Positions 19,165 to 31,147 of a stretch of 64,000 nt of DNA are shown here, piece by piece. Position numbers and translations under genes: made by a program. Positions within the stretch are counted from its first letter, which is position 1; every line of letters begins with the position of its first letter. Location of the stretch: NCBI RefSeq assembly GCF_001761365.1, contig NZ_CP017477.1, positions 1,138,501-1,202,500 of the forward strand, read 5' to 3'. This stretch comes from Polaribacter vadi (GTDB taxonomy: Bacteria > Bacteroidota > Bacteroidia > Flavobacteriales > Flavobacteriaceae). The notes beneath the pieces are model-generated. The model ran no database searches. It had not been told where the DNA came from and saw nothing but the letters and a program-made list of their open reading frames with translations.

Positions 19165-20049
19165 ATGAAGATATTTTTCACTTTTTTATGCTGCCTTGTT
19201 CTACATAAAAGTTTTTCTCAAACCCTATTTTTAGATGAAGTTACCAAAGTTTCGAAAAAAACACGTACTTATAAAAAATTGGATAGTATTAAATTAAAAT
19301 TAGATTTTTACAAACCAAGAAAAATGGATTCTAAAACCCCTTTAATTTTATATGCTCATGGAGGTGGTTTTTCTGGAGGAAAAAGAGATGATGAATACAT
19401 AGAATCGTTCGCTAATAATATGGCTGAACGTGGTTATGCTGTTGCTTCAATCTCTTATCAATTAACCAGGCAAAACCTTGGTTTTGATTGCAACACAAAT
19501 TCAACAGATAAGATAAATACATTTAATTCTGTATCTAATGATATTAGTTATGCTATTAATTATTTAATAAAATATAAAGAGAAATTTAATATTAATCCTG
19601 AACAAATCATCTTAATGGGCACAAGTGCTGGAGCAGAAGCTGTTTTGAATTTAGCCTATGTGCACGATAATAAAATATTATCAAAAGATTTTAAATTTGC
19701 GGGTGTTATTAGTATGGCTGGTGCTATAATTACTTTGGATAAAATAAACAGTAAAACAGCAATTCCTACCCAATTATTTCATGGAACTGATGATAAGTTA
19801 GTGCCTTATAATATTGCTCCTCATCATTATTGTGATAAAAATAGTGTAGGATATTTAAAATTATATGGCTCAAAAGCTATAGCCAATAAACTTAAAGAAA
19901 TTGATAAACCTTTTTATTTATTCACTATTAAAAAAGGAAATCATAGTTGGTCTGGAAGACCTATGAACCAATGCAGAAAAGAAATTGTTGATTTTTTATA
20001 TTATGATGTTTTAAAAAATAATAATAGACAAACTGAAATTGCAATATAA
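19165..20049 (+). CDS. Secreted alpha/beta-hydrolase (carboxylesterase-like)
   Basis: The 294-residue protein has a signal peptide (about 1-19, ending SFSQ). The esterase fold has an oxyanion motif HGGGFSGG (65-72), a nucleophile elbow GTSAG with Ser154, an acidic residue in HGTDD (Asp209/210) and a catalytic His260 in GNHSW. This is the layout of the hormone-sensitive-lipase/acetyl-xylan-esterase type. It acts in the periplasm or outside. It is next to the acyltransferase-like gene, so a deacylase acting on the same glycan is possible but unproven. Confidence 0.85.
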   Translation: MKIFFTFLCCLVLHKSFSQTLFLDEVTKVSKKTRTYKKLDSIKLKLDFYKPRKMDSKTPLILYAHGGGFSGGKRDDEYIESFANNMAERGYAVASISYQLTRQNLGFDCNTNSTDKINTFNSVSNDISYAINYLIKYKEKFNINPEQIILMGTSAGAEAVLNLAYVHDNKILSKDFKFAGVISMAGAIITLDKINSKTAIPTQLFHGTDDKLVPYNIAPHHYCDKNSVGYLKLYGSKAIANKLKEIDKPFYLFTIKKGNHSWSGRPMNQCRKEIVDFLYYDVLKNNNRQTEIAI

Positions 20050-20148
20050 AAACACTTGAAATTTTTATTGAATTTTATTTATCTAATGTTTAAAAAAAAT
20101 GAAACGCTGCTCTTTATTTTAAGCTTGATAATTTAATTCTAAAATAAA

Positions 20149-20179
20149 AAAATCCTAAACTTTAAAAGTTTAGGATTTT
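20149..20179 (-). terminator. Bidirectional terminator hairpin between the esterase and DUF3467 genes
   Basis: Arms AAAATCCTAAACTTT (20149-20163) and AAAGTTTAGGATTTT (20165-20179) are perfectly complementary. A/T tracts flank both sides, so it could end transcription of the DUF3467 gene (minus strand) and of the convergent esterase gene. Confidence 0.75.
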
Positions 20180-20185
20180 ATATTT

Positions 20186-20497
20186 TTAAGCCTGTCCAGT
20201 AGGTCCAAAATTCATCGGAACTGGAGGTTGCTCGTAATCTTTTATTTCGCCATTTTGCTGTTCGAATTTTCGAACATTATCAGCCAAAGCTTTTGCCAAT
20301 CTTTTTGCATGTTGTGGAGTTAATATAATTCTAGATTTTACTTTTGCCTTAGGAACTCCTGGCATAATATTTATAAAATCAACAATAAATTCTGATACAG
20401 AATGATTTATTATTGCCAAATTAGAATAGGTTCCTTCAGCAACTTCTTGATCTAACTCAATATTTAATTGTCCTTCTTTGTTTTTATTTTCTTCCAT
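20186..20497 (-). CDS. DUF3467 domain protein
   Basis: This small soluble protein (about 103 residues from the preferred ATG at 20497; an in-frame ATG at 20512 adds five residues) matches the DUF3467 family. The recognised core is INIELDQEVAEGTYSNLAII...EFIVDFINIMPGVPKAKV...RIILTPQHAKRLAKALADN. The function is unknown. In Bacteroidota it is commonly the last gene after rpoC, as here, with a terminator hairpin between them. The C-terminal tail is proline-rich. I see no catalytic motif. Confidence 0.85.
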   Translation of the reverse strand: MEENKNKEGQLNIELDQEVAEGTYSNLAIINHSVSEFIVDFINIMPGVPKAKVKSRIILTPQHAKRLAKALADNVRKFEQQNGEIKDYEQPPVPMNFGPTGQA

Positions 20498-20557
20498 GAT
20501 TGATGTTATCAAATTGTATAATTATTGAACTTTATAATTGTAAAAATACTAAAAATA

Positions 20558-20611
20558 AAAAAGTTGAATTGAATACTATAATTTAAATTACAGTAAACAA
20601 TTCAACTTTTT
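20558..20611 (-). terminator. Hairpin downstream of rpoC
   Basis: Complementary arms AAAAAGTTGAATTG (20558-20571) and CAATTCAACTTTTT (20598-20611) enclose a 26-nt A/T loop, and a T-rich run follows on the minus strand. A weaker hairpin (AAAACG/CGTTTT, 20619-20636) lies right behind the rpoC stop. Together they probably separate rpoC from the DUF3467 gene. Confidence 0.6.
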
Positions 20612-20639
20612 AAAACTTAAAACGTTTACACGTTTTTAT

Positions 20640-23600
20640 TTAGAAACTTTGTTCCATTTCATCTTTAGAACCTACAATAATATTTTCGTAAGATCTCATA
20701 CCTGTACCTGCTGGAATTCTCTTACCAACAATTACATTTTCTTTCAAGCCTTCTAATGTATCTACTTTACCACTTACAGCAGCTTCGTTTAATACTTTGG
20801 TAGTTTCTTGGAAAGAAGCTGCAGAAATAAACGATTTTGTTTGTAAAGAAGCTCTTGTAATACCTTGTAAAACTTGTTCAGCAGTAGCTGGTTTTGCATC
20901 TCTAGCTTCAACTAAGTTTTGATCATTTCTTCTCAATAAAGAATTTTCATCTCTTAATTGACGAGCAGAAATAATTTGACCTTCTTTCAAGTTTTCAGAA
21001 TCTCCAGCGTTTTCAACAACTTTCATTCCATAAATAGCGTCATTATCTTGTATAAAGTCAATTTTATGTACTAATTGATTTTCTAAAAATAAAGTATCTC
21101 CAGAATCAATAATTTTAACTTTACGCATCATTTGACGAACTACAACTTCAAAATGCTTGTCATTAATTTTTACACCTTGTAAACGATATACTTCTTGAAT
21201 TTCGTTTACTAAATATTGCTGCACTGCAGATGGCCCTTTAATTCTTAAAATATCAGAAGGAGTTGTTGCTCCATCAGATAATGGCATACCTGCTTTAATA
21301 AAGTCATTTTCTTGAACTAAAATTTGGTTAGAAAGTTTTACTAAATACTTACTAATATCTCCTGTTTTAGATTCTACAATAATTTCTCTATTACCTCTTT
21401 TTATTTTTCCGAAAGAAACAACACCATCAATTTCTGAAACTACAGAAGGGTTAGAAGGATTACGTGCTTCGAATAATTCTGTTACACGTGGTAAACCTCC
21501 AGTAATATCACCTGCTTTACCAGATTTTCTTGGAATTTTAACTAACGTATGTCCAGATTCAACCATTTCTCCATCATCAACCATTAAGTGTGCACCAACT
21601 GGTAAACTGTAAGAACGTAAATCATTTCCGTCTTTATCTTCAATAATTAAAGAAGCAATGATTTTTTTGTTTTTAGAATCCGTCATTACTTTTTCTTGGA
21701 AACCTGTTTGTTCATCAATTTCAACAGAGTAGTTAATACCTTGCTGTAAATTATCAAACTTCACTTTACCTCCAAATTCAGAAACAATTACACCATTAAA
21801 TGGATCCCATTGTACAATAACATCTCCTTTTTTGATGGTCTTTCTATCTTTATCAAAAATAATAGAACCATAAGGTAAGATATTTGTACTTTGAGTAATA
21901 TCTGTTTTCTTATCAATAATTTTAATTTCAGCAGTTCTCGAAATTACGATATCTACTTCTTTACCCTCATTATCTTTACCAATAACGGTTTTTAAATCAT
22001 CAATAACAACATTACCATCAAACTTAGCAATTAATTTGTTTTCTTCAGATATGTTTCCTGCAACTCCACCAACGTGGAATGTACGTAATGTTAACTGTGT
22101 ACCTGGTTCTCCAATAGATTGTGCTGCAATTACACCAACTGCTTCACCAATTTGAACTTTGTTACGAGTTGATAAACTTAAACCATAACATTTTGCACAA
22201 ATTCCTTTTAAAGACTCACAAGTTAAGGCAGATCTTACTTCAACAGAATCAATACCAGAAGCTTGTACAGCATCTGCTAATTTAGATGTTATAGGTTGAT
22301 TTGCTTGTAAAAGAAGTTCATCTGTTAAAGGATGAAAAACATCTTGTAAAGAAATTCTTCCTTCAATTCTATCTGATAAAGATTCTACAATCTCATCATT
22401 TTTCTTTAAAGGTTCAACATCTAATCCTCTTAAAGTTCCACAATCTTCTTCGTTAATAATAACGTCTTGAGAAACATCTACTAATCTACGTGTTAAGTAA
22501 CCAGCATCTGCCGTTTTTAAAGCGGTATCTGCTAAACCTTTACGAGCTCCGTGAGTAGAGATAAAGTATTCTAAAATTGATAAACCTTCCTTAAAGTTAG
22601 ATAAAATCGGGTTTTCAATAATTTCTCCACCACCAGCAGTCGATTTTTTAGGCTTTGCCATTAATCCACGCATACCAGTTAACTGACGAATTTGTTCTTT
22701 AGAACCCCTTGCACCAGAATCAAGCATCATATAAACCGAGTTAAAACCTTGTTGGTCTTCACGTAAGTTTTTCATAGATAATTCAGTTAATCTGTTGTTG
22801 GTAGATCCCCAAACATCAATTACCTGATTATAACGCTCTTTTTGCGTTAACATACCCATGTTGTAGTTTCCTACAATAATATCAACTTCCTTGTTTGCTT
22901 CATCAATCATAGATTGCTTTTCAGCAGGAATAATAATATCTCCTAATGAGAATGATAAACCACCTTGGAAGGCGAATTTATATCCCATATTTTTTATTTC
23001 ATCTAAAAATTCTCCTGTTGTAGGAATATCTGTTGCTTTTAAAATAGCACCAATAATACCACGTAAGTTCTTTTTAGTTAATACCTCATTAATATAACCA
23101 GCAGCAGCAGGAACTTTTTCATTAAATAATACTCTACCAACAGTAGTTTTTATTATTTTTCTTACTTGCTCACCATTTTCATCAACATCGTAAGTTCTTA
23201 CATTAATACCAGCATTTAAATCTACCATTTCTTCGTTAAAAGCAATAGTAACTTCTTCTGGTGAATAAAAAGTTAATCCTTCTCCTTTAATTTTCACTTC
23301 TGGAGTAGAGATTCTTTCTTTAGTCATATAATATAGACCCAAAACCATATCCTGAGAAGGTACAGTTACTGGAGCACCATTTGCAGGATTTAAGATATTG
23401 TGTGAAGCCAACATTAAAATTTGTGCTTCTAAAATAGCTTCTGGTCCTAATGGTAAGTGAACAGCCATCTGATCTCCATCAAAATCGGCATTAAATGCAG
23501 AACACGCTAATGGGTGTAACTGAATTGCTTTACCTTCAATTAATTTTGGTTGGAATGCTTGAATACCAAGTCTGTGTAAAGTAGGAGCTCTGTTTAATAA

Positions 23601-24914
23601 AACAGGATGACCTTTAATTACATTTTCTAAAATATCCCAAACAACTGGTTCTTTTCTATCTATTATTTTCTTTGCAGATTTAACTGTTTTTACAATTCCT
23701 CTTTCAATTAATTTTCTAATTACAAAAGGCTTGTAAAGTTCAGCTGCCATATCTTTTGGCAATCCACATTCAGACAATTTCATTTCTGGTCCAACAACAA
23801 TTACAGAACGTGCAGAATAATCAACACGTTTTCCTAATAAGTTTTGACGGAAACGACCTTGCTTACCTTTTAATGAATCTGATAAAGATTTTAAAGGTCT
23901 GTTAGATTCAGTTTTTACTGCTGATGATTTACGTGTGTTATCAAATAAAGAATCTACAGATTCTTGTAACATACGTTTCTCATTACGTAAAATAACTTCA
24001 GGAGCTTTTATTTCAACCAATCTTTTTAAACGATTGTTTCTAATAATAACTCTTCTGTATAAATCATTTAAATCTGACGTTGCAAAACGACCACCATCTA
24101 AAGGAACTAAAGGTCTTAATTCTGGTGGAATTACAGGCACAGCCTTCATAATCATCCATTCAGGATTATTTTCTCTGTTCTTTTGAGAATCTCTAAATGC
24201 TTCAACAACATTTAAACGTTTTAAAGCTTCAGTTTTACGTTGTTTAGACGTTTCTGTGTTTGCTTTGTGTCTTAATTCAAAAGATAAAGATTCTAAATCG
24301 ATACGTGCTAATAAATCAATTAAACACTCTGCACCCATTTTAGCGATAAACTTGTTAGGGTCAGAATCGTCTAAATATTGATTATCTTGTGGAAGTTCAT
24401 CTGCAATATCTAAATATTCTTCTTCAGTTAAGAAATCCATTTTTTGTAATGGTTCTCCTTCAGGACCTTTAGCAATACCTGGCTGAATTACTACGTATCT
24501 TTCGTAGTAAATAATCATATCTAACTTTTTAGATGGCAAACCTAAAAGGTAACCCATTTTGTTAGGTAATGATCTAAAGTACCAAATATGAGCAACAGGC
24601 ACTACCAAATTGATATGCCCTACTCTATCTCTACGTACTTTCTTTTCTGTTACTTCTACACCACATCTATCACAAACGATACCTTTGTAGCGTATTCTTT
24701 TGTACTTTCCACAAGCACATTCGTAATCCTTTACAGGACCAAAAATACGCTCACAAAATAAACCATCTCTTTCTGGTTTGTGTGTACGATAATTTATAGT
24801 TTCTGGTTTTAAAACTTCACCTTTAGAAATTTCTAGAATTGCTTCTGGTGACGATAAACCAATAGAGATTTTATTAAACTTTTTTACAGTGTACTTTTCT
24901 TGTTTTCTTGCCAT
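20640..24914 (-). CDS. rpoC: RNA polymerase beta-prime subunit
   Basis: This is the catalytic large subunit of RNA polymerase. The N-terminal zinc ribbon has CACGK...CDRCG, the active-site loop [12 protein letters not shown] carries the Mg-binding Asp triad, the trigger-loop region and the second zinc cluster ([13 protein letters not shown]) are present, and the C-terminal domain is complete (about 1424 residues). The preferred start is the ATG at 24914 ([13 protein letters not shown], the usual N-terminus). An upstream in-frame ATG at 24941 arises within a heptamer repeat and adds nine unconserved residues. It lies about 97 bp after rpoB in the same operon. Confidence 0.99.
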   Translation of the reverse strand: MARKQEKYTVKKFNKISIGLSSPEAILEISKGEVLKPETINYRTHKPERDGLFCERIFGPVKDYECACGKYKRIRYKGIVCDRCGVEVTEKKVRRDRVGHINLVVPVAHIWYFRSLPNKMGYLLGLPSKKLDMIIYYERYVVIQPGIAKGPEGEPLQKMDFLTEEEYLDIADELPQDNQYLDDSDPNKFIAKMGAECLIDLLARIDLESLSFELRHKANTETSKQRKTEALKRLNVVEAFRDSQKNRENNPEWMIMKAVPVIPPELRPLVPLDGGRFATSDLNDLYRRVIIRNNRLKRLVEIKAPEVILRNEKRMLQESVDSLFDNTRKSSAVKTESNRPLKSLSDSLKGKQGRFRQNLLGKRVDYSARSVIVVGPEMKLSECGLPKDMAAELYKPFVIRKLIERGIVKTVKSAKKIIDRKEPVVWDILENVIKGHPVLLNRAPTLHRLGIQAFQPKLIEGKAIQLHPLACSAFNADFDGDQMAVHLPLGPEAILEAQILMLASHNILNPANGAPVTVPSQDMVLGLYYMTKERISTPEVKIKGEGLTFYSPEEVTIAFNEEMVDLNAGINVRTYDVDENGEQVRKIIKTTVGRVLFNEKVPAAAGYINEVLTKKNLRGIIGAILKATDIPTTGEFLDEIKNMGYKFAFQGGLSFSLGDIIIPAEKQSMIDEANKEVDIIVGNYNMGMLTQKERYNQVIDVWGSTNNRLTELSMKNLREDQQGFNSVYMMLDSGARGSKEQIRQLTGMRGLMAKPKKSTAGGGEIIENPILSNFKEGLSILEYFISTHGARKGLADTALKTADAGYLTRRLVDVSQDVIINEEDCGTLRGLDVEPLKKNDEIVESLSDRIEGRISLQDVFHPLTDELLLQANQPITSKLADAVQASGIDSVEVRSALTCESLKGICAKCYGLSLSTRNKVQIGEAVGVIAAQSIGEPGTQLTLRTFHVGGVAGNISEENKLIAKFDGNVVIDDLKTVIGKDNEGKEVDIVISRTAEIKIIDKKTDITQSTNILPYGSIIFDKDRKTIKKGDVIVQWDPFNGVIVSEFGGKVKFDNLQQGINYSVEIDEQTGFQEKVMTDSKNKKIIASLIIEDKDGNDLRSYSLPVGAHLMVDDGEMVESGHTLVKIPRKSGKAGDITGGLPRVTELFEARNPSNPSVVSEIDGVVSFGKIKRGNREIIVESKTGDISKYLVKLSNQILVQENDFIKAGMPLSDGATTPSDILRIKGPSAVQQYLVNEIQEVYRLQGVKINDKHFEVVVRQMMRKVKIIDSGDTLFLENQLVHKIDFIQDNDAIYGMKVVENAGDSENLKEGQIISARQLRDENSLLRRNDQNLVEARDAKPATAEQVLQGITRASLQTKSFISAASFQETTKVLNEAAVSGKVDTLEGLKENVIVGKRIPAGTGMRSYENIIVGSKDEMEQSF

Positions 24915-24925
24915 GTCTTTAAATA

Positions 24926-24993
24926 AGTATTCAGTATTCAATTGGCAGTATTCAGTATTCAGTATTCAGAAGCTGACTGCTTACTGAATACTG
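24926..24993. repeat. AGTATTC heptamer repeats between rpoB and rpoC
   Basis: The heptamer AGTATTC occurs at 24926, 24933, 24947, 24954 and 24961, in two tandem blocks. An inverted copy lies at 24986-24992. CAGTATTCAG (24960-24969) and CTGAATACTG (24984-24993) are exact complements and could form a hairpin in the rpoB-rpoC message. The repeat creates the spurious upstream ATG of rpoC. Confidence 0.85.
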
Positions 24994-25011
24994 ATTAACT
25001 GTTTACTAATA

Positions 25012-28000
25012 TTATTCTTCTAATCTAACGTCTAAACCTAAACCTTTCAGTTCGTGCATTAATACGTTAAAAGATTCTGGTAAACCTGGTTCTGGCATTG
25101 CTTCACCTTTTACAATACTTTCGTATGTTTTAGCTCTACCCATAACATCATCAGACTTTACTGTTAAGATTTCTCTTAAGATACTTGATGCTCCATATGC
25201 TTCAAGCGCCCAAACTTCCATCTCTCCAAAACGCTGACCACCAAACTGTGCTTTACCACCTAAAGGTTGTTGTGTAATTAAAGAATATGGTCCAATAGAA
25301 CGAGCGTGCATTTTATCTTCAATCATGTGTCCTAACTTAATCATATAAATGATACCAACTGTTGCTGGTTGATCGAAACGTTTTCCTGTTCCACCATCAT
25401 ATAAATAAGTATGTCCAAATCTTGGTACACCTGCTGTATCTGTAATTTCATTAATTTGATCTAAAGATGCTCCATCAAAAATTGGTGTTGCATATTTAGT
25501 TCCTAATTTTTGACCTGCCCAACCAAGAACAGTTTCATAAATCTGACCAATGTTCATACGAGATGGTACACCTAATGGATTTAAAACGATATCTACTGGA
25601 GTTCCATCTTCTAAGAAAGGCATATCTTCAGCTCTTACAATACGAGCTACAATACCTTTATTTCCATGACGTCCTGCCATTTTATCACCTACTTTTAACT
25701 TACGTTTTTTAGCGATGTAAATTTTAGCTAATTTTAAAATTCCAGCTGGTAATTCATCCCCAACAGAAATTGTAAATTTTTGACGTCTTAAAGAACCTTG
25801 TAAATCATTTACTTTAATTTTATAATTGTGAACTAATTCACCAACTAAAGTATTTAAATCTTTATCAGTTGTCCAAGAACCTGTTAAATGAATATAATCA
25901 TCAACAGAATTTAACATTTTAAGCGTGTACTTTTTACCTTTTGGTAAAACTTCTTCTCCTAAATCATTAAAAACTCCTTGAGATGTTTTTCCGCTTATTA
26001 AAGTGAATAATTTATCAATTAATTCATCTTTTAAAGTTTCAAATTTAGAAACGAAAGATTGTTCTAAAGTTGCAACTGCCTCTTTATCTCTTAATCTCTT
26101 GTTCTTATCTTTAACAGCTCTTCTAAATAATTTTTTATCAATTACTACACCTCTTAAAGATGGAGAAGCTTTTAATGATGCATCTTTTACATCACCTGCT
26201 TTATCACCAAAAATAGCACGTAATAATTTTTCTTCTGGAGTTGGATCAGATTCTCCTTTTGGTGTAATTTTACCAATTAAGATATCACCAGGATTAACTT
26301 CTGCTCCAATTCTTATCATTCCATTTTCATCTAAATCTTTGGTAGCTTCTTCAGAAACGTTAGGAATATCATTAGTTAACTCTTCAGTTCCTAATTTTGT
26401 ATCTCTAACATCTAAAGAATACTCATCGATATGAATAGATGTAAATATATCTTCACGAACAACTTTTTCAGAAATTACAATTGCATCCTCAAAATTATAC
26501 CCTTTCCAAGGCATAAAGGCTACTTTCATGTTTCTTCCTAAAGCTAATTCTCCTTTTTGTGTTGCATAACCTTCACAAAGAACTTGACCTTCTTCAACTC
26601 TATCTCCTTTTTCTACAATCGGTTTTAAGTTGATAGAAGTACCTTGGTTTGTTTTTCTAAACTTGATTAAGTTATAAGAAACTTCATCAGAATCAAAACT
26701 TACCATTTTTTCTTCCTCAGTTCTATCGTACTTTATTGTTATTTGATTTGCATCTACATAAGTAACAACTCCTGCTCCTTCTGCGTTAATTAAGATTCTA
26801 GAATCTTTAGCAACTCTACGTTCTAAACCAGTTCCAACAATAGGAGATTCAGGACGTAATAAAGGAACTGCTTGACGCATCATGTTAGATCCCATCAAAG
26901 CACGGTTGGCATCATCATGTTCCAAAAATGGAATTAAAGATGCAGAGATAGATGCAATTTGGTTCGGTGCAACATCCATATAATTAATCTCATCTGGATT
27001 AACAACAGGAAAATCTCCCTCTTCTCTTGCAATAACTCTATCTAAAACGATAGTACCATCTTCTTCTAGTTCTAAATTAGATTGAGCAATTTTCATTCCT
27101 TCTTCCTCTTCAGCACTTAAGTAGATTGGTTCATCACCAGCAACAATTCCGTTATCAACTTTTCTATATGGAGTTTCAATAAATCCTAAGTTGTTTACTT
27201 TTGCAAATACGGAAAGTGATGAAATTAAACCAATGTTTGGTCCTTCTGGTGTTTCAATAGGACATAAACGTCCATAATGAGTATAGTGAACATCACGTAC
27301 CTCAAAACCAGCTCTTTCTCTTGATAAACCACCAGGTCCAAGTGCAGATAATCTACGCTTATGTGTAATCTCTGCTAATGGATTTGTTTGATCCATAAAT
27401 TGAGATAACTGATTAGTCCCAAAAAATGAGTTAATTACTGATGATAACGTTTTTGCGTTAATTAAATCAATAGGAGTAAAAACTTCGTTATCACGTACAT
27501 TCATACGCTCACGAATTGTTCTAGCCATTCTAGCTAAACCAACACCAAACTGACCAGCTAACTGCTCTCCAACTGTTCTTACACGTCTGTTAGAAAGGTG
27601 ATCGATATCATCTACTTCTGCTTTAGAGTTTATCAATTCAATTAGATATTTTATAATAGTAATAATATCTAACTTCGTTAATACCTTTTGATCTATAGGT
27701 TCATTTAATTGAAGTTTGGTGTTCATTCTAAAACGACCAACTTCACCTAAATTATATCTTTGCTCAGAAAAGAATAACTTATCTATAATACCTCTTGCAG
27801 TTTCTTCATCTGGCGGTTCTGCATTACGTAATTGTCTATAAATATGTTCTACAGCTTCTTTTTCTGAATTTGTAGGATCTTTCTGTAATGTATTATGTAT
27901 AATAGCATAATCTGCCAAATCGTTATCTACTTTATGTAGTAAAACGGTTTTAGCACCTGCTTCTATTATTTCATCAATGTGTTCTTTTTCAAGAATTGTA

Positions 28001-28821
28001 TCACGATCAAAAATTATTTCATTTCTTTCGATTGATACAACTTCTCCAGTATCTTCATCCACAAAATCTTCATGCCAAGTTTTTAAAACTCTAGCTGCTA
28101 ATTTGCGTCCTAATACTTTCTTTAAACCAGCTTTAGAAACTTTAACTTCTTCAGCAAGATCAAAAATCTCTAAAATATCTTTATCTCTTTCAAAACCAAT
28201 GGCTCTGAATAAAGTTGTTACTGGTAATTTTTTCTTTCTATCAATATAAGCATACATTACTTGATTGATATCGGTTGCAAATTCTATCCAAGAACCTTTA
28301 AAAGGAATTACTCTTGCTGAATATAATTTTGTACCATTTGCGTGGAAAGATTGTCCAAAAAATACACCTGGTGATCTGTGTAATTGTGAAACTACCACAC
28401 GCTCTGCACCATTAATTACAAAGGTACCAGAGTTTGTCATATAAGGAATTGTACCAAGATAAACATCTTGTACAATAGTTTCGAAATCTTCGTGTTCTGG
28501 GTCTGTACAGTAAAGTTTTAGACGTGCTTTTAAAGGAACACTGTGTGTAAGACCTCTTTCAATACATTCTTGTATTGAATATCTTGGTGGATCTACAAAA
28601 TAATCTAAAAATTCTAAAACGAATTGATTTCTTGTATCTGTAATAGGAAAGTTATCCATGAAGGTTTTGTACAAACCTTCTTCACCTCTTTCTTCTGCTT
28701 TTGTTTGAAGTTGGAAAAAATCTTGAAAAGATTTTACCTGAATATCCAAGAAATCTGGATACTCCTTAATCATTTTAGAAGTGGCGAAGTTGATTCTTTC
28801 AGTAGTGTTTTTCGTTGCCAA
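25012..28821 (-). CDS. rpoB: RNA polymerase beta subunit
   Basis: This is the complete 1269-residue beta subunit. Recognisable parts are the N-terminal lobe, the rifampicin-region [20 protein letters not shown], the [14 protein letters not shown] motif, the [13 protein letters not shown] switch/active-site region, and the C-terminal clamp with [24 protein letters not shown]. The rifampicin pocket has no obvious resistance change at the commonly mutated Asp (DQTNP) or His (THKRR) positions. It is preceded by rplL with a strong hairpin in the 145-bp gap and followed by rpoC. Confidence 0.99.
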   Translation of the reverse strand: MATKNTTERINFATSKMIKEYPDFLDIQVKSFQDFFQLQTKAEERGEEGLYKTFMDNFPITDTRNQFVLEFLDYFVDPPRYSIQECIERGLTHSVPLKARLKLYCTDPEHEDFETIVQDVYLGTIPYMTNSGTFVINGAERVVVSQLHRSPGVFFGQSFHANGTKLYSARVIPFKGSWIEFATDINQVMYAYIDRKKKLPVTTLFRAIGFERDKDILEIFDLAEEVKVSKAGLKKVLGRKLAARVLKTWHEDFVDEDTGEVVSIERNEIIFDRDTILEKEHIDEIIEAGAKTVLLHKVDNDLADYAIIHNTLQKDPTNSEKEAVEHIYRQLRNAEPPDEETARGIIDKLFFSEQRYNLGEVGRFRMNTKLQLNEPIDQKVLTKLDIITIIKYLIELINSKAEVDDIDHLSNRRVRTVGEQLAGQFGVGLARMARTIRERMNVRDNEVFTPIDLINAKTLSSVINSFFGTNQLSQFMDQTNPLAEITHKRRLSALGPGGLSRERAGFEVRDVHYTHYGRLCPIETPEGPNIGLISSLSVFAKVNNLGFIETPYRKVDNGIVAGDEPIYLSAEEEEGMKIAQSNLELEEDGTIVLDRVIAREEGDFPVVNPDEINYMDVAPNQIASISASLIPFLEHDDANRALMGSNMMRQAVPLLRPESPIVGTGLERRVAKDSRILINAEGAGVVTYVDANQITIKYDRTEEEKMVSFDSDEVSYNLIKFRKTNQGTSINLKPIVEKGDRVEEGQVLCEGYATQKGELALGRNMKVAFMPWKGYNFEDAIVISEKVVREDIFTSIHIDEYSLDVRDTKLGTEELTNDIPNVSEEATKDLDENGMIRIGAEVNPGDILIGKITPKGESDPTPEEKLLRAIFGDKAGDVKDASLKASPSLRGVVIDKKLFRRAVKDKNKRLRDKEAVATLEQSFVSKFETLKDELIDKLFTLISGKTSQGVFNDLGEEVLPKGKKYTLKMLNSVDDYIHLTGSWTTDKDLNTLVGELVHNYKIKVNDLQGSLRRQKFTISVGDELPAGILKLAKIYIAKKRKLKVGDKMAGRHGNKGIVARIVRAEDMPFLEDGTPVDIVLNPLGVPSRMNIGQIYETVLGWAGQKLGTKYATPIFDGASLDQINEITDTAGVPRFGHTYLYDGGTGKRFDQPATVGIIYMIKLGHMIEDKMHARSIGPYSLITQQPLGGKAQFGGQRFGEMEVWALEAYGASSILREILTVKSDDVMGRAKTYESIVKGEAMPEPGLPESFNVLMHELKGLGLDVRLEE

Positions 28822-28882
28822 AAGAGAATATTTTTTTGATTAAAATCTGAATTAAAATAAAGAACGAATATATACACAAAAT

Positions 28883-28959
28883 GGTTTAGGACTAAAAACA
28901 TATGTTTTTAGTACCTAAACCTAAATTTGTTGTCCTAATTTCAATAAATGAAATCAGGA
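28883..28959 (-). other. Double hairpin between rplL and rpoB (attenuator or processing site)
   Basis: The first hairpin pairs 28883-28901 with 28902-28921: 19 bp with one bulged base and essentially no loop beyond ACATATGT. A second, shorter one pairs 28933-28942 with 28950-28959, with one mismatch. Neither has a strong U-tract on the minus strand. In other bacteria the rplL-rpoB gap holds a partial terminator and an RNase III site that set the ratio of ribosomal protein to polymerase. I infer a similar role. Confidence 0.55.
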
Positions 28960-28966
28960 TTAAAGC

Positions 28967-29341
28967 TTACTTAAGCTCTACTTCAGCTCCAGCTTCTTCT
29001 AAAGATTTTTTAAGACCTTCTGCCTCATCTTTAGATACACCTTCTTTTACTGCTGCAGGAGCGCTATCTACGATACCTTTTGCTTCTTTTAATCCTAAAC
29101 CAGTTAATTCTTTAACTAATTTTACTACTGCAAGTTTAGAACCACCTGCTGCTGTTAAAATTACATCGAATTCAGTTTGCTCATCTGCTTCTTCTTCACC
29201 TCCTGCTGCTGGACCTGCTACTGCAACTGCTGCTGCTGCTGGCTCAATACCATATTCGTCTTTTAAGATAGTAGCTAATTCATTAACTTCTTTTACTGTT
29301 AAGTTAACTAATTGCTCTGCGAAATCTTTTAAATCTGCCAT
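28967..29341 (-). CDS. rplL: 50S ribosomal protein L7/L12
   Basis: The 124-residue stalk protein has an N-terminal dimerisation helix ([25 protein letters not shown]), an Ala/Gly/Glu-rich hinge (about 35-55) and a C-terminal factor-binding domain with [21 protein letters not shown]. It recruits elongation factors to the ribosome. It lies 50 bp after rplJ, as expected for the L10-L7/L12 unit. Confidence 0.99.
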   Translation of the reverse strand: MADLKDFAEQLVNLTVKEVNELATILKDEYGIEPAAAAVAVAGPAAGGEEEADEQTEFDVILTAAGGSKLAVVKLVKELTGLGLKEAKGIVDSAPAAVKEGVSKDEAEGLKKSLEEAGAEVELK

Positions 29342-29391
29342 TTTAATTGTTTTTAAAAATTTTGTTTATTATAGTTTATTTGTGCGCTTGT

Positions 29392-29907
29392 TTATTTTTC
29401 AGATAAGGTTTTTAAAATACCTGAAAGTTTTTGACCACCTGATTGTAATGCTCCAAGAACATTCTTAGCTGGTGATTGTAATAATCCAATGATTTCTCCA
29501 ATTAACTCTTCTCTTGATTTAATATCAACTAAAGCGTCTAACTGATCATCACCAATATAAACAGACTCTTCTGCAAAAGCTCCCTTTAATAATGGTTTTT
29601 TAGATTTTTTTCTAAATTCTTTGATTAATTTTGCTGGAGCATTAGCTGCTTCAGAAATCATCATAGAAGTATTACCTTTTAATACTGTTGGAAGTTCACC
29701 AAAATCTTTGTCTGATGCTTCCATTGCTTTCGCAAGTAATGTATTTTTAACAACTGATAACTGAATACCTGCTTTAAAACATGCTCTACGTAAATTAGAA
29801 GTAGTCTGTGCATTTAATCCAGAAATATCTGCTAAATATAACGTATTAGTATCTGCTAATACTCCTGTTAAATCTTGTATTACTTGTGATTTCTCTTCTC
29901 TAGTCAT
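29392..29907 (-). CDS. rplJ: 50S ribosomal protein L10
   Basis: The 171-residue protein forms the base of the L7/L12 stalk. It starts TREEKSQVIQDLTGVL and has the globular domain with VVKNTLLAKA. The C-terminal helix that binds L7/L12 dimers includes GALQSGGQKLSGILKTLSEK. It is 19 bp downstream of rplA and followed by rplL. In other bacteria L10 autoregulates its own leader; I see no clear equivalent here. Confidence 0.98.
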   Translation of the reverse strand: MTREEKSQVIQDLTGVLADTNTLYLADISGLNAQTTSNLRRACFKAGIQLSVVKNTLLAKAMEASDKDFGELPTVLKGNTSMMISEAANAPAKLIKEFRKKSKKPLLKGAFAEESVYIGDDQLDALVDIKSREELIGEIIGLLQSPAKNVLGALQSGGQKLSGILKTLSEK

Positions 29908-29926
29908 AATTATAAGTTTTAACGTA

Positions 29927-30616
29927 TTAAACAGTTTTTACTTCAACAGCGATACTAGGACTCATTGTACTAGACATAAAAACGCTTTTTACATATACGC
30001 CTTTAGCAGTTGTAGGTTTCAATTTAATAATAGTTTGTATTAGCTCGTTTGCATTCTCTTGAAGTTTTACAGCATCAAAAGATACCTTTCCAATTGATGC
30101 ATGTACTATACCAGTTTTATCAACTTTAAAATCGATTTTACCAGCTTTTACATCTTGTACAGCTTTAGCAACATCCATAGTTACAGTACCTGTTTTTGGG
30201 TTAGGCATTAAACCTCTAGGACCTAAGATTCTACCTAAAGGACCTAATTTACCCATAACTGCAGGCATAGTAATAATTACATCTACATCTGTCCAACCTC
30301 CTTTAATTTTCTGAAGGTACTCATCTAATCCCACGTAATCTGCACCTGCTTCTTTAGCTTCTGCTTCTTTATCTGGAGTTACTAATGCTAAAACTTTTAC
30401 ATCTTTTCCTGTTCCATGAGGTAATGTTACTACACCACGAACCATTTGATTAGCTTTACGAGGATCAACTCCTAAACGTATTGCTAAATCTACTGATGCA
30501 TCAAACTTTACATTAGTAATGTCTTTGACTAACGCTGAAGCTGCTGCTAAATCATACGATTGAGAACGATCTAATTTCGCGTGAGCTTCTTTTTGCTTTT
30601 TTGTTAATTTTGCCAT
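29927..30616 (-). CDS. rplA: 50S ribosomal protein L1
   Basis: The 229-residue L1 protein of the ribosomal L1 stalk has the conserved [18 protein letters not shown] motif and an N-terminal [11 protein letters not shown] stretch. It lies 20 bp after rplK, the usual pair. L1 usually represses translation of the rplK-rplA message. Confidence 0.99.
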   Translation of the reverse strand: MAKLTKKQKEAHAKLDRSQSYDLAAASALVKDITNVKFDASVDLAIRLGVDPRKANQMVRGVVTLPHGTGKDVKVLALVTPDKEAEAKEAGADYVGLDEYLQKIKGGWTDVDVIITMPAVMGKLGPLGRILGPRGLMPNPKTGTVTMDVAKAVQDVKAGKIDFKVDKTGIVHASIGKVSFDAVKLQENANELIQTIIKLKPTTAKGVYVKSVFMSSTMSPSIAVEVKTV

Positions 30617-30636
30617 TTTACTACTTTTTATAAAGC

Positions 30637-31074
30637 TTATGCTGGTGCATTTCCTTTAACTGTTAAACCCATAGAACGTGCTGTACCTGCAATCATACGC
30701 ATTGCTGAAGAAATTTCAAAGGCATTTAAATCTACCATTTTATCTTCTGCAATTACTTTAATCTGATCCCAAGTAACTGATGCTACTTTTTTCCTGTTTG
30801 GTTCTCCTGAACCCTTTTTAATTTTGGCCGCTTCTAGTAACTGAACTGCTGCAGGAGGAGTTTTTACGACAAAATCAAACGATTTGTCTTTGAAAACAGT
30901 AATAACAACAGGTAAAACTTTACCTTGCTTGTCTTGCGTTCTTGCATTAAACTGTTTACAGAACTCCATAATGTTAACACCAGCAGCACCTAAAGCGGGT
31001 CCAACCGGCGGCGATGGATTCGCTGCGCCTCCCCTTACTTGTAACTTAACTACTTTACTAACTTCTTTTGCCAT
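30637..31074 (-). CDS. rplK: 50S ribosomal protein L11
   Basis: The 145-residue protein has the N-terminal [22 protein letters not shown] proline-switch region and a C-terminal rRNA-binding domain ending [12 protein letters not shown]. It forms the GTPase-associated centre with 23S rRNA. It lies 73 bp after nusG and 20 bp before rplA. Confidence 0.99.
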   Translation of the reverse strand: MAKEVSKVVKLQVRGGAANPSPPVGPALGAAGVNIMEFCKQFNARTQDKQGKVLPVVITVFKDKSFDFVVKTPPAAVQLLEAAKIKKGSGEPNRKKVASVTWDQIKVIAEDKMVDLNAFEISSAMRMIAGTARSMGLTVKGNAPA

Positions 31075-31147
31075 TTTAAAAATGTTTAATGATTTATTTT
31101 AACTTTGGAAGCATCAAAATAAATCGATCTATATATTTGTGTAACAA

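Noticed and set aside
20619..20636. Separate terminator AAAACG/CGTTTT behind rpoC
   Set aside because: Six-pair stem without a U-tract; too weak to list as its own feature.
24915..24941. Longer rpoC start
   Set aside because: The ATG is created by the heptamer repeat and the added residues are not conserved.
28902..29468. Open frame of 188 codons on the plus strand over rplL and rplJ
   Set aside because: It is antisense to highly conserved ribosomal protein genes and reflects their codon bias; no independent evidence of coding.
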